From: Stereocaulon alpinum
Lineage: Eukaryota > Ascomycota > Lecanoromycetes > Lecanorales > Stereocaulaceae
Reading direction: 5' to 3'
Assembly (NCBI GenBank): GCA_018257865.1
Contig: JAEUBA010000057.1
Location: forward strand, 145,247-209,246
Length of the DNA: 64,000 bases
This document shows, piece by piece, positions 41,760 through 53,600 of the stretch. The number at the start of each line of letters is the position of its first letter. Position 1 is the first letter of the stretch. The position numbers and the translations under genes were made by a program. The notes beneath the pieces were generated by a model. The model was given only the letters and a program-made list of their open reading frames with translations, was not told the origin of the DNA and did no database searches.

Positions 41760-43832
41760 ATGTCTGCCCGGAAGCTTGGGGGTGGACGGGTACTTGGGAG
41801 TGGGCGGAACCTTGCACCAGCGCCGACGTACCCCGCACGGGATTCCAGCCTGCTCTCGCCTTCTGAAAGTACCCTCTCCGTCAGCTCCTCCGCCTCAACT
41901 TCGCAACCCTCGACCGATGCACAAGATCTGAGTTCAAGGATCTCGTTGGAGCAAAGCGAGGTTGATAATGCTGCTGTGGCGGCGGCGGCAAGTTCGAGGC
42001 TCGCTTGCCCAATATGCAATGAGGAAATGGCAGGGCTTTCGTCTGAGACTGCTAGATAGCTCACTAATTTAGGACTAGGTCACGCTTCTACAGCTGAACA
42101 GACACCTCGATGACACTCACAAATACCTCGAAGAAGTCAAGCAAAATGAAGCGAAAGATTGGTTCAAGACACAGATGGTCAAGGCAAAACGCTTTCAGCC
42201 GCTGGCGGTCCTTAACCAGAAATTCAAAGGCTTAGATGTCTTCGACTCCGAGGAAAGCTCTCGCGCCTCGACGCCCAACCCAGTTACCACTACTCCCATA
42301 CCTGAGCCGGCTCCGCCCGATCCAGACGAGGTCGTTACTCGAACACATTGGCAAAGACATGGCTTAAACGACATTTGCTCCGATCCTGCCTGTGGGAAGA
42401 GACTCACTTCGAGTAATGGCAGTGTTAATTGCAGAAAATGTGGAAGGCTGTTCTGTGATGAGCATACGATGTACAAGATGAAGCTGTCGAGATCGGCTCA
42501 ACATGAGCCTGTGAGGGGCCTTTGGTGTAGAGTGTGCGAGACTTGCTATAAGTCGAGAGAGGGGTACAGTGACCGCAGTGGCTTCGAGCGAGATCACACA
42601 GTGGAATTCGAGCAGTTCCGAAGAAAGACGGTCGATAAGACGTTATTGGAGGTCTCGAGACTGGAGAAAAGGCTTACGAAGCTTACGCAGCTGCTAGCAA
42701 ATCCACCTCCGGAGCAGACACCTACAGCTGGAAGCCTGATTTGGCCATTATCAAGTGCCAAGACTCAGAGAAAACAGCTGGAGCAATCGGTAGTTGACTG
42801 GGAAGATGATGCTAGCGTCCAACGATGCCCATTTTGCCAACAGGAGTTCTCGAGTTACACTTTCAGGAGACACCATTGCAGACTTTGCGGGCGAGTCATT
42901 TGCGGAGACCCTTTGACGGACTGCTCCAAAGAAGTCGGCCTAAGCGTTGCAGCTCGTATGTCACTTCAATTCCCTCTTGTCTTACACGGCTGACATCCTC
43001 AGCGACTGACGACGCAACAGAGAAAGCTGTGGGTCAAATCGGAGTAGACGTGCGAATGTGCAAGGAATGCCGAAGTACAGTCTTCAGTAGAAGCGATTTC
43101 CAAGCCGCTTTAGCCCACAAGCCTCCAGATGTACGAGCCTATGAAAACCTAGTACAGTTCGAACATGGGATCCGATTGATGCTCCCGAAGTTCCAGCGCT
43201 TACTTATGACCTTACAGTGAGCCTTCCCCATAAAACTCTACTTTTACTTGCTCACAATGCGCAGAGATCCCGACGAATCCCCCTCACAGACCCAGATTGC
43301 CGAAGCATCCAGAACACGCAAAAGACTAGTCGATGCTTTCGGTCAGTACAACACAGCAGCCCGTCGAGTACGAGATCTACCTACGGACTCACCTACCCAG
43401 AAGAAGTTGCAGCAGGCCATCTACCAGCAGAGCGCAAACTTCTTGCAATTGCACATGCTGCCGCTAAAGGCACTTCCCAAGGTCTTGAAGCATGCTACGC
43501 CGAATGGGAAGCCTACCACCGCCTTGGCATCTATCAAGTACAATGACATTGACAATGCTTCTCTGGCGAGTAGCAGTAGTGCTGTATCTGCTCTAGAAGC
43601 TGAGGAGAAAACATTGCGCGAGACGCTTATTGTGCTTGAGGAACAATTGTTCTTGGTAAAGGAGCAAGTTGCAGATGCTAATAAGCGGAGAAAGTTCGAT
43701 GAAGTCAGCAGCCTTGCCCAGAATGTGGGAGATCTGAGTAAAGAGATCGATCACATTCAAGGCCAGTTGGGACAGCTAGACTTTGCTGGAGCGTATGGTG
43801 CACCGTCGCCGGGTATCTTACCCGCTAGATAA
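41760..43832 (+). CDS. VAC1/PEP7: Vac1/Pep7-type FYVE endosomal tether, 642 aa
   Basis: Exons 41760-42029, 42079-42955, 43003-43216 and 43265-43832. An N-terminal C2H2 finger (C83, C86, H99, H104) is split by the first intron. Two FYVE-type zinc regions follow: a degenerate one (~155-220, ICSDPACGKRL, CRKCGRLFC) and a canonical one (~305-400) with RRHHCRLCGRVIC, the signature for phosphatidylinositol 3-phosphate binding. The C-terminal part is coiled-coil (EKTLRETLIVLEEQLFLVKE) and ends with a rabenosyn-like helical region. In yeast, Vac1 links PI3P, the Rab Vps21 and the Sec1-like Vps45 to dock Golgi vesicles at endosomes. The first intron has GC instead of GT at its 5' end (GCAGGG...GACTAG); the other two are canonical. 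Confidence 0.9.
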
Positions 43833-44394
43833 AAGGTTTTGGGTTAGGATGGACTGTGGCAATGACTGATCCCTAGTGTAGAATTGTCTTGTTGGGGCTG
43901 TGATGAGAACATGATTTACGACTGCATAGCATGGAAGTGTACCTCTTCGAAATCGAGTTTGGTGGTGTATCCCCGTTCACAAATGGTCTCCACCAATGAC
44001 TAAAGAACTGGTGATGGAAGTAGTAGACGGGTATCTTTGCAACTTGGAAGGTGTGGACTGCTTGCATAGGAACTCTTCCCCATCTTAAGACGATGAATGT
44101 GGACAGAGCAGGCAGGGCAACTCGTCACTTCCCAACCTGCTTCATCGGCGTCTGGTGGTCGATGCGATTATCTGTAAACCAACTTCTTTTTCCTCTACAA
44201 CCAACGCTTATTCTATCTCATACTCAGCACTTTTATTCGGCCTCGTTGCTGCATTGTATAATCAACTATCATGTTTGCTAAGCCGGTCTACGCTGCCACA
44301 TACTTAGCTCTCCGTTCAGGCACTTGCACCGTCACACTCATTGTCACATTTGTTCAACGGCGGCCTCAGTGAACCCGATTCGCTGCTTGTCACC
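43833..44394. other. Intergenic region
   Basis: 3' flank of VAC1 and 5' flank of the F-box-like gene. No supported element. Confidence 0.5.
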
Positions 44395-45685
44395 ATGGTT
44401 CCTCTGCTACAATTCATCGAGCGTCTATTGGGCTTCCCAGGCAATCTTCAACTTCTACTGGGTCCCTGGGTATCTGGATCGCCGCCACCACCGCTGCACA
44501 ACTTAACAGCGAACCCCAACCCAAGTCAGCCATGCAGATTCATGGAACTGCCTCCTGAGCTTAGGATAACGATATATGCTTATCTATTGTCCACTAAACA
44601 TACAATGAAGATCGAAGACAGCAAGAATTCATGGGTAATATGCTGGCGCTCATTAGGAGCGTTTGCCGATGTGCTAACAGCAGAACTTGTAGTATCCCAC
44701 TGTATCAACTAACATCCAAACCGCGATATTACAAGTGAGCCGTCAGATCAAGCGCGAAGCTGAAGATGTTCTTCGTAAACAAAACCTTCTCGTCTTGGTC
44801 ACGAGCAACTTGATCCCATGCGGGCAATGGAAGATGTTCGCGAGACCTGCGATAATTATGAAAGATGAAGAAGCGGGAAATTTCAGCGGCCATGCTCTGG
44901 CGATCGAACTCGATACTCGCTATTACAGTACTATCTCCCGCATAGATCGACACCTCTCTGAATGGGACAGACCCCGCTATTACATTGTGGCCTGCGAAGA
45001 CCTAGCCAAGCTTGTTCGAGCACTTCTCATTATCAATCATACGGCTACAGGATGGGGGAGAACTTTGCTGACCGAATGCCATCTCGAAATCAATGTGCTA
45101 TGCCCGCTCGAAGAAGGAGCCGGCGATGACAGCACAATCTCAGATTCCGACAGATCGAAATTACGAAGCCTGCTGGACCCCTTACGTCGCCTGCATAGCG
45201 TGGCAAGTGCTTCTATAAATGGTCCAATACCGATGGAATACAGGAACAATGTCCTTGCAGACATTCGTGGCTCACACATCGATTCCGGTACAATGATCGA
45301 CATGGCAACTGCTCTCGAGGATCGAGGAGACATTTTTGCCCGAGGAGGACAATACCACGAGGCATATCTGGCGTATGAGGCTGCGGTGGCTGGCATATAC
45401 CACGGGCACGCCGGCTCGGGCTGGACACTCGGTGGCGGGTTCTCAGCACGAAGGATGTTGGATTCGATACTCGCGGACGTACATACTAAGAGGAATAAAG
45501 CACATCGCCGCCTCGATAGCAACGACTTAATGGCGATTGAACATGATGTACACACTTTGTTGCCTGATGGCAAGGGACTGGACCCCGTCTATCCCACTTA
45601 TGAGGATGCTCTGGAGCATCAACCATGTCTATGGCAACGGTTCCTGGATACCGTGGCAAAGCTTTGGGCGACTTTACGGAACTAG
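44395..45685 (+). CDS. F-box-like/2EXR-type protein, 410 aa
   Basis: Exons 44395-44634 and 44693-45685; the 58-nt phase-0 intron starts GTAATA and ends CTTGTAG with a GCTAAC branch site. Joining gives FMELPPELRITIYAYLL at residues ~48-65, the degenerate F-box-like start seen in a large Pezizomycotina family, and after the junction YPTVSTNIQTAILQVSRQIK with REAEDVLRKQN, another constant mark of the family. A later segment (GTMIDMATALEDRGDIFARG and EAYLAYEAAVAGIY) looks like a helical repeat pair. Target and process are unknown. Reading straight through at 44693 would stop early, so the intron is needed. It is not closely related to the F-box gene at 11379-12781. Confidence 0.7.
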
Positions 45686-46058
45686 ACCGAAAACCGAAGT
45701 TCGGGGAAAGGATGTATGCCTAACTCGAGATTGTGGCCTGTACTTGACCATGAAGCTGATGCTGCAATAAAGGGGTTGGTTCTATACTGTGGGACACTAT
45801 CTGTGACAAGTACCGCACAAATGGTTCCGCAGTCCCGCAAAATTGCGTCGGATGTCTAGAGAACATTTGCCGAATTGCTGTCTCAACCTAAATAGCAAAA
45901 CAGATTCCGATGATATCGAGTAAAACGCCTCTAGTTGACCCTGACTCACCCTGTAACGTCAGCTATGGTTTATGGAGACAAACTGTCCCGAGTGGATAGA
46001 ATAAAAGGGCACCCCCTCCCACCTCGTGGCATTCTTCTTTGAGACCTCACCCCAGTCA
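45686..46058. other. Intergenic region
   Basis: Promoter side of the small secreted protein gene. A gaataaaagggc run at 46000-46010 is the only TATA-like candidate (~50 bp before the ATG). Confidence 0.4.
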
Positions 46059-46502
46059 ATGTCTAATCGTATCGTCATGAGAACGTCACTCATTGTCGTC
46101 ATAATATCAGTCACCCAAAGTCTCTGCACCCTTGCCCAATCACCTACAGCCAGCTGCTTCGGCTTCGCCAATACAGCCGTTCCCATTCCCCAAAGCAGTA
46201 CAAATACAACCCAGCGCCTCCTTCCCATCATAAATGGTCACACGCTCTTTCTTGATTCCCAAAACACTACCTTTCCATCTCAAGCTGCGCTCGCAACGTA
46301 CTGTCTCGAGAAATGCGTTGCGTATCAGGGTAATCCTCCATGCCTTAGTGTGGGCTTGAGGATGAGCGCGACGGGGAACTTCTGTACGGCCTTTGCTGTG
46401 GAACTGGGTGCAGAAGATTTCATTTCAGTCACGAATGATGGAACAAAGCAGTATGGGTTGGGTGTCAATCGCGTCTGTGGGGGAACATTTCGGGCATATT
46501 GA
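46059..46502 (+). CDS. Small secreted cysteine-rich protein, 147 aa, effector candidate
   Basis: ATG 46059 gives an N-terminal signal peptide (~1-27; IVMRTSLIVVIISVTQSLCT, cleavage near LAQ). The mature part has six cysteines (C33, C82, C86, C95, C109, C140) and two N-glycosylation sites (N49, N69). The spacing YCLEKC...PPC...NFCTAF resembles PAN/Apple-like modules of fungal secreted proteins, but the match is weak. Small size, signal peptide and even cysteine count are the usual traits of apoplastic effectors or wall-associated proteins; no activity can be assigned. A GTG 33 bp upstream is also in frame, but the ATG sits correctly before the hydrophobic core. Neighbouring genes are also secreted or membrane proteins of unknown role. 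Confidence 0.65.
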   Translation: MSNRIVMRTSLIVVIISVTQSLCTLAQSPTASCFGFANTAVPIPQSSTNTTQRLLPIINGHTLFLDSQNTTFPSQAALATYCLEKCVAYQGNPPCLSVGLRMSATGNFCTAFAVELGAEDFISVTNDGTKQYGLGVNRVCGGTFRAY

Positions 46503-46930
46503 TCAGAACGACTGAGGAGGTCTTGTCAGTCATAGGCTCGAGGCTGACGACTGTGGACTAGAGAGTTGATACAATTCGACCTATTCAGATTGAGACTTCT
46601 GGCGCATAGCTGTTCTATTATGAGGCAAGGCGATAATGTTTCCTGACTAAATATAAGATCTTCCCGTCAAGATAACACCGCGCTGGGCGGGCACGGTTGA
46701 ACAGTACCCGCGCCGTCAGATCCGCCTTTATATGCGTTCTTGCCGACAGTCGAGACTGCTATGAAACTGTAGCTTCGGCCCACCTTACTTACGACGCGGG
46801 ACAAGCTTGCGCTATCAAAGTGGCTATGCATAATCTTCTTGTTGATTATTGATCAATGATCTTCCAACCCATGCATTCCATGATCTTCGACACCAGATAA
46901 TGCAGAATTGACAGTATCTCCGCCTCCACC
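46503..46930. other. Intergenic region
   Basis: No supported element. It is the promoter region of the next gene, with a short palindrome ttgatcaa near 46849. Confidence 0.4.
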
Positions 46931-47560
46931 ATGGCCTTCTCGATTTTACGTCTAATATCCGCGGTTGTAGCTGTCTATAGCCTTATTCAACGTGCGCTAT
47001 CTTTCTCCCTGCCTGTACCCATCCCTACAGCCAACCAATCAGCCTTGACGACGTCGCAGGCTACGAACCTAACATTTTCCCCATGGCCACCTCGTCCCTT
47101 TCATCTTGACATCCCAGATACAAACTACAGATTGGTAGTCCCCATGATCTCGCTCTGGGCCGCCTCTCCGGCAATCCCGCTCCAAGATCTCCTAGCCTTC
47201 GTCAAACACTTCGGCGAGAGACTCGAACACGATTATCCCCCTCCAGGCTACATCCCTCGTTCTGCGCGGTCGACGGAGATCGATCTGATCTCCTACACAA
47301 AATGGCGCCTGGAGATCGGAAAGGCATGGCTTGGGAAAAATGTGCTTACGAGTGTGATGTTAGGGGCGCTGAAAGAATGTCGGACTCTCTTGAGGAAACA
47401 TGGTCCGACTAGTATTTACGCTTTTGTGGTTGAGCGGGGCAAATCGCCTAGACCGATTACTGATCCTACTATGGACTTGGTTATTGGGAGACTTGAGGGT
47501 GTTGAGGGGTTGAATGGGACGGGGTTCGGTGGGGCTAGTGGCGCTTTTGAGACTAGCTGA
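46931..47560 (+). CDS. Predicted secreted protein of unknown function, 209 aa
   Basis: Single exon starting in a good context (CCACCATGG). Residues 1-26 form a signal peptide or anchor (MAFSILRLISAVVAVYSLIQ). N-glycosylation sites NQS and NLT follow at ~35-47. The remaining domain has few cysteines (one) and a pattern of alternating strands and helices (PLQDLLAFVKHFGERLEHDY; IDLISYTKWRLEIGKAWLG). I do not recognise the family. No C-terminal membrane helix or GPI signal is visible. The gene lies between two other unknown secreted or membrane proteins in the same orientation. Confidence 0.55.
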   Translation: MAFSILRLISAVVAVYSLIQRALSFSLPVPIPTANQSALTTSQATNLTFSPWPPRPFHLDIPDTNYRLVVPMISLWAASPAIPLQDLLAFVKHFGERLEHDYPPPGYIPRSARSTEIDLISYTKWRLEIGKAWLGKNVLTSVMLGALKECRTLLRKHGPTSIYAFVVERGKSPRPITDPTMDLVIGRLEGVEGLNGTGFGGASGAFETS

Positions 47561-48003
47561 GTGAGTAGTTCTTTGAGAAGGCTGACTTTGGAGTAATTCC
47601 AATGGTAGAAGAGTTGACTTGGACTCCTGTCACGGGGTGCCTATTGCATGTATTGAGATGTATTTCTGAAGTGATATGCGTACCAAATTGCTGGCACTGA
47701 TGTGTATTTTACACACTTTGAGCAGATCAGTTGTCAGCAATGGCTAAGTGAGACATGCACTTTACGTTCCTGAACCGATATTGTTCCGGCTCAAGACAAT
47801 GCTTGCTCTCGAGTTAGAGTCTACTTTTACGCCAATGCATTTAGGACGGTCTTGTCGAGCTTCAACTTCTGCACCGCACCTTCCTATAAGCACCTTGGGA
47901 GCCCTTTCCAATAGATCTTGCCACAGAACCCCACGAAGATGACTCCACTGGCAAGCACAACCACTTCAAGAGCGCGACCACGCTTGCCCTAGGAAGTATT
48001 ATA
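47561..48003. other. Intergenic region
   Basis: No supported element. Confidence 0.4.
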
Positions 48004-49313
48004 ATGTCCCGCCATGTCTCTCTGCGCTTGATCGATCTCGACCTTGATACCATTCTTGATCCTTTTATTACTCTGTACTCTTGCGAAATGCGTCTCTTCT
48101 TTGCAATACTACTACCTGTTACTCTCAACGTCTGTCTGATCTCTGGTTTTAGACTCGCCAGAAGCATCTCAGTATCAGCGATCCATGGCTCAACTGTCTC
48201 ATTCCTCTCGTCTCACCACAACAACTATGTCGACCACAGAATCCGCCATAGCACGTACATCTCTCTTAATCATGAGTCCTACCATCAGCGTAATGTCATG
48301 CCATTTCCAAACACTTCTGTCGCTGCCGTCGTGGCCGCTGCAATCGTAGCTACGACCTTTCCTACGTTACCAGGAGCCGCTCCAGATATTAGCACATCCA
48401 GGCACTCAAGTCTCGCCAACGTCTTGCCTATAATGAAGGCTGCCAAGATTGACATTTCGAGTGACGAAGACTGGTCGAGCCTGGTTGATGTGGCTTGTGC
48501 TAAGGCTCTTGCCGTGTTCGAAGGACATGCGTCAAACCCATCTAGTGTTTCGGCTTGCTACAATGTTCGTACCTTGGAAAGCGTTATGGGCACTTTCGAG
48601 GCTGGATTAAGATTGTACCGCATTGCTGCGCCGAGAGGAGATTGGATGCGATTGAATGGGGAAGGTATCGAGGTCGGAGTGGAATTTGACGAGGCTAACC
48701 TAAGAATGAGTGGTGGACGAAACGGAAAGAGGGGCATTGTGACGGTCGAGATGCCGCTGGTCGAAGGGGACGAGGCGAGGGATATGTGGAGGAGACGGGC
48801 TGGTGGTGTCATGCCGAAGATGTTTGGGAGTTGGACACTCGCTGGAATCATTGATGGCAATGTCACCGTAGATGGCATTAGCGAGTGTGTTCAATGAGAC
48901 AGTGCCATTCTCAACGAGCTTTGCTGACTATAACATGTAGAAACATGATGCGCGCGATCCTGACCCCGAATATCACGCTCTCGGGGATAACACAGGATGG
49001 TACGGCCATCAGTACCGAGCTAGCACTAAAAGATGCATCTTTCGTCACCGGACTCTTCGTTAAGTCAAGGGTAACCAATAAGACGGCTACAACGTCTCAA
49101 TTGGCAGCAGCAGGCTTCAAGACGGACTTTGTGCGGCCGGGTACGACTATGGTCGTCTTTCCCACGGGCTTGGTCATGGTCAGTGTTTGGTCGTTGCTGC
49201 TGCTGGCGGTTGAAGGCTATGGGATTAGGAAGAAATTGAGAGCTAGGAATGACTATAGACGCAGGGTCAAGGAAAGGTTAAGCGGAGGTAGGAATAGTAT
49301 TTACGGACGATGA
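48004..49313 (+). CDS. Membrane protein of unknown function, 417 aa, one intron
   Basis: Exons 48004-48884 and 48941-49313; the 56-nt phase-2 intron starts GTGTGT and ends CATGTAG with a GCTGAC branch site. The frame is continuous after splicing (DGISE|NMMRAILTPN). A hydrophobic segment at ~29-50 (MRLFFAILLPVTLNVCLISG) may be a signal anchor; ATG 48088, just before it, is an equally good start. One strong membrane helix lies at ~365-386 (VVFPTGLVMVSVWSLLLLAV), followed by a basic tail (RKKLRARNDYRRRVKERL), so the large middle part is probably outside or lumenal and the tail cytoplasmic. N-glycosylation sites occur before the helix. The family is not recognised. Confidence 0.6.
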
Positions 49314-50626
49314 GCTGTGGTTATCCAGCCGGGTAATGTTGAATTTGGAGATGATGTCTCGGACATTATTTGGTATCGTGAACACTTAGTCATTATGGTG
49401 TAGCCATTTGTAGCTATAATGAGAGGATGAACACCTGCCAGACGCACATCTCATGACCCTGGTAAACAAATGGTAGATACCCTCTCAAGTTATTCTCGTC
49501 AACGCTCGGAGTTCATCTTTGGTTGTATATCGATCTGGAGCTTTCTGAAGCATATCCATTAGATTGCAAAGTCCTGAGAATCGCGTTGAGGCGTTCGGCA
49601 GGGGTAAGTATTTTGCACATTTTCGAAAGCTATGATGAAGCCTAGTAGGTTGCGGTTCATGGATACGTCAAGGTAGGGCAGGGGACATCCTCTCACCAGC
49701 CTACGCACGGACTTTCCTTCAGATACGTAACATGATGTCTTGAACTGCAAGGGTGAGTCCACAACTAAAGGTCACTGAAGACGCATCGGGCATGTATCCG
49801 GGATCAATGCGCAAGATCTTCAAGTGAACACTGCATGCTATCAGATATAGAGATGTTAATCTGGGAATGACGTTGCAGAGAACAATTTGCGGAGAATATG
49901 GAGATATTCGCCGAACTGATGGGACTTGGCGGCATTAATAATCATACCTTTACCAGACGTCATTGGCTGCATCCGTAAATAGAGGTCTGCCGTGCTACGT
50001 TTCGAGATCGAGGGCAGGTGGCAAATGACGGGCGTTGACGAATGGCGACTCTGATTTGACCCAGATCTATGCCACACTGTGACACTGAACGCTTGCTAAT
50101 GGGCGAACCTGTCTGTGGGTGTATTGACCAAAGCGCAGGGGTAGAGGTATTTCTTTGAAAACCTAGTGCTTATTGCCGAGTAATGAACTAATGTCGGCTT
50201 ACTCTGCATCTAAAAGTAACACCAAATAAGTTGACGTTATTCTGGAGATTTCGGCGGTGTGTGAAAAGCATGCTCGGGCGTCGATGATTGATTTGCGATA
50301 GGAGAATAGATCCTTACCCCATTCAGCCTAGTGCGAGCCTACCACATGTGAAATTTTCCAAAAATGCACACATAAAATCCAGCCTCATCAACCCTTACCA
50401 TTCCTTCTCTACAACTCTCCACTCTCTCTTTACGAGCACTCATAGATCGTGTCTTTCTTCTTGATAGACTTGTTTGCGTTGCAATAGACCGACAGCCACC
50501 TAGAGCGCGAAATCGCGTGGGCTTTCACCACACTGATACCCTGTTCGTTTTCAGCTGGAAATCTTCCCACACCTTTTAAATCCACGCCGCCGTTTCTCTA
50601 CTACCTACCCTTCCACCTCCGAAAAC
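49314..50626. other. Intergenic region with eEF3 promoter and leader
   Basis: Two minus-strand frames (49559-49762 and 49856-50077) might be parts of one small spliced gene, but no motif supports it. The right end is the eEF3 promoter: pyrimidine-rich tracts at ~50401-50440 and ~50450-50465 are typical of highly expressed fungal genes. Confidence 0.4.
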
Positions 50627-53600
50627 ATGCCATCCGTCGACATCATGGAGACCGTACCCTCGAACACGGCCAATACCAAGAGCGAGAATCAGAAATCCGT
50701 CAAGGTCCTCGATGACCTGCTGAACCAGCTGACCATCTCGAAGTCTGCCGATGAGACGAGCGCTGCTGCAGGCAACATCGCTACGTTCATCAATGGCGAC
50801 ATTGAGGAGCACGATGCCCCCACGAAGTAAGTCTCATCCACGCTACCAGAAGTCCGACTCCCTGTGGCAGTAAACATTTGCTACCGTCGCAGGACGAATT
50901 CCCTTGACGACTAGGACAAATGCTGACACATTTTCACAGAGCCGTCGAAGCCCTGAAAAAGCAACTTGCAAACAAAAAGGATGCAGGCGCACGAGAGCGT
51001 GCACTGGAGGCAATTCGATCCATCGCACAGCACTCTACAGTATCTCCAAATGTCGAGCCATACCTGGCTGTGCTCCTTGCACCCACCCTTGCAGCGGTTG
51101 GCGACAAGATGACACCAGTGAAGACTGCAGCGCAAGCAGCAGCTCTCGCAATCACCAAAGCCATCAACCCCAACGCCGTCAAGGCTATCCTTCCCGCGAT
51201 CGTCCACTCAATCCGGACCGCCCAAAAATGGCCCGAGAAGATGGCTTGCCTCCAATGCATTGAAGCACTCGTTGAGAGCGCACCTACACAGCTCGCATAC
51301 CGTGTCCCAGATCTGATCCCTGTAGTTTCAGAAGCTATGTGGGATACCAAGCCCGAAGTCAAGAAGGCTGCATACGGCACTATGGAGAAAGTCTGCAACC
51401 TCATTGTCAACAAGGATATCGACCGCTTCATTCCGGAACTCATCAAGTGTATTGCTAAGCCAGAAAACGTGCCCGAGACCGTTCATCTCCTTGGTGCCAC
51501 GACATTCGTCACTGACGTTCACGAGCCAACTCTAGCCATCATGGTTCCTCTACTCGATCGTGGTCTTGCCGAGCGTGAAACCGCAGTCAAGCGAAAGGCT
51601 GCAGTCATCGTCGACAACATGTGCAAACTTGTCGAAGACCCCAACATTGTGGCCGCTTTCCTGCCCAAGCTTATGCCTGCACTCCAGAAGAATTATGACA
51701 ACTTGGCCGACCCGGAAGCGCGTGAGAAGACCAAGCAGGGTCTTGATACCTTGGTCCGTGTTGGTAATGTGAAGAACGGCAAGATCCCTGAAGTCTCCCA
51801 CGCAGGCGACGTCGCTACCGTTTCCGCAATCCTCAAGCAGATCTTCGAGCCGTCCCACAAAGATGCTGCCCACAAGTTTGGTCCAGTCATCGATTACATT
51901 TCTGCCATCGCTGGTCAGCTCATTGACGAGAAGGAGAATGACTCCGCAAGCTGGACACAGAACACCCTTCCCTACATAACAGCCATTGTTGGGGATGCCG
52001 ATTCACGCTCTATTGCCGATGCACTCCGAAAGAGAGCATCTCCCGGTGCCACTGATGAGGCCGAATCAGACGAAGACGACGAGCAAGGCGAGGATCTCTG
52101 CAATTGCCAGTTCAACTTGGCCTACGGTGCCAAGATCCTGCTCAATCAAACACACCTCCGCCTCAAGCGTGGTCAACGCTACGGTCTCCTCGGTCCCAAC
52201 GGTTCCGGCAAGTCTACACTCATGCGTGCCATTAACAACGAGCAAGTAGAGGGCTTCCCTAAGAAGGACGAGGTCAAGACTGTGTTCGTTGAGCACGACC
52301 TCGACTCGGCTGATACCGAGCAAACCGTCATTGGCTGGACTATGAAGAAGCTTGCTGATGTTGGATTGACCATTGAGCAACCCGCTGTCGAGGCTAGACT
52401 TGAAGAATTCGGTTTCTTCAAGGAGCAGTTCGAAGGCCCAATTACTTCTCTATCTGGTGGATGGAAGATGAAGCTGGCTCTCGCTCGTGCTGTCTTCGAG
52501 GACCCTGATATTCTCCTTCTCGACGAACCTACCAATCACTTGGATGTCAAGAACGTCAAGTGGCTCGAAGAATATCTCATCAACTCCCCCTGCACATCGA
52601 TCATTGTTTCTCACGACAGCAAGTTCTTGAACAACGTCATCCAGCATGTCATCCATTACGAGCGCTTCAAGCTCAGACGCTACCGTGGCAACCTCCAAGA
52701 ATTCGTTAAGAAGGTCCCATCCGCTCGGTCATACTACGAACTCAGTGCCTCCGAGATGGAGTTCAAGTTCCCCGAGCCAGGTTTCCTTGAAGGTGTCAAG
52801 ACCAAGGCTAAGGCTATTGTCCGTGTCAACAATATGACCTTCCAATATCCGGGTACTCCGAAGCCACAGATCTCTGACATCACCTTCCAGTGCTCGCTCG
52901 GTTCTCGTATTGCTGTCATCGGGCCCAACGGCGCTGGCAAGTCTACGCTTATCAACGTCCTTACTGGCGAACTCATCCCTACTTCCGGAGATGTCTACAC
53001 CCACGAGAACATCCGTATAGCCTACATCAAGCAGCATGCCTTCGCTCACATTGACCACCACTTGGATTTGACTCCATCAGAGTACATCCAATGGCGTTTC
53101 CAGACTGGAGAGGACCGCGAAACTATGGACCGTGCCAACAAGATTGTTACAAATGATGACGAGAAGGCTATGGAGAAGATCTACAAGATTGATGGTACCT
53201 CCCGACGAGTCATGGGCATCCACTCCCGAAGAAAGTTCAAGAACTCCTACGAATACGAGTGTTCGTTCTCGCTTGGAGAGAACGTTGGTCAAAAGAACGA
53301 GAAATGGACTCCCATGATGACTGCCGACAACGACTGGATCCCGCGTACCGAGATCCTCGTCTCGCACGCCAAGATGGTTGCTGATGTCGACCAGAAGGAG
53401 GCTTTGGCTAGCGGCCAGTTCCGTCCCCTGGTCCGCAAAGAGATCGAAGCCCACTGCGCCAACTTCGGTCTCGATGCCGAACTCATCTCTCACTCCCGCA
53501 TGCGTGGTCTGTCCGGTGGTCAACGTGTCAAGGTCGTGCTTGCAGCATGCTCGTGGCAGCGACCTCATTTGATTGTTCTTGATGAGCCTACCAATTATCT

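Noticed and set aside
44641..44712. Coding continuation VICWRSLGAFADVLTAELVV in the F-box-like gene
   Set aside because: It lies inside the 44635-44692 intron; the spliced form YPTVSTNIQTAILQVSRQ is the family consensus.
53077..53568. 163-codon minus-strand frame inside eEF3, and similar antisense frames at 50934-51446 and 52066-52380
   Set aside because: Antisense shadows caused by the strong codon bias of eEF3; low-complexity Leu/Val content without motifs.
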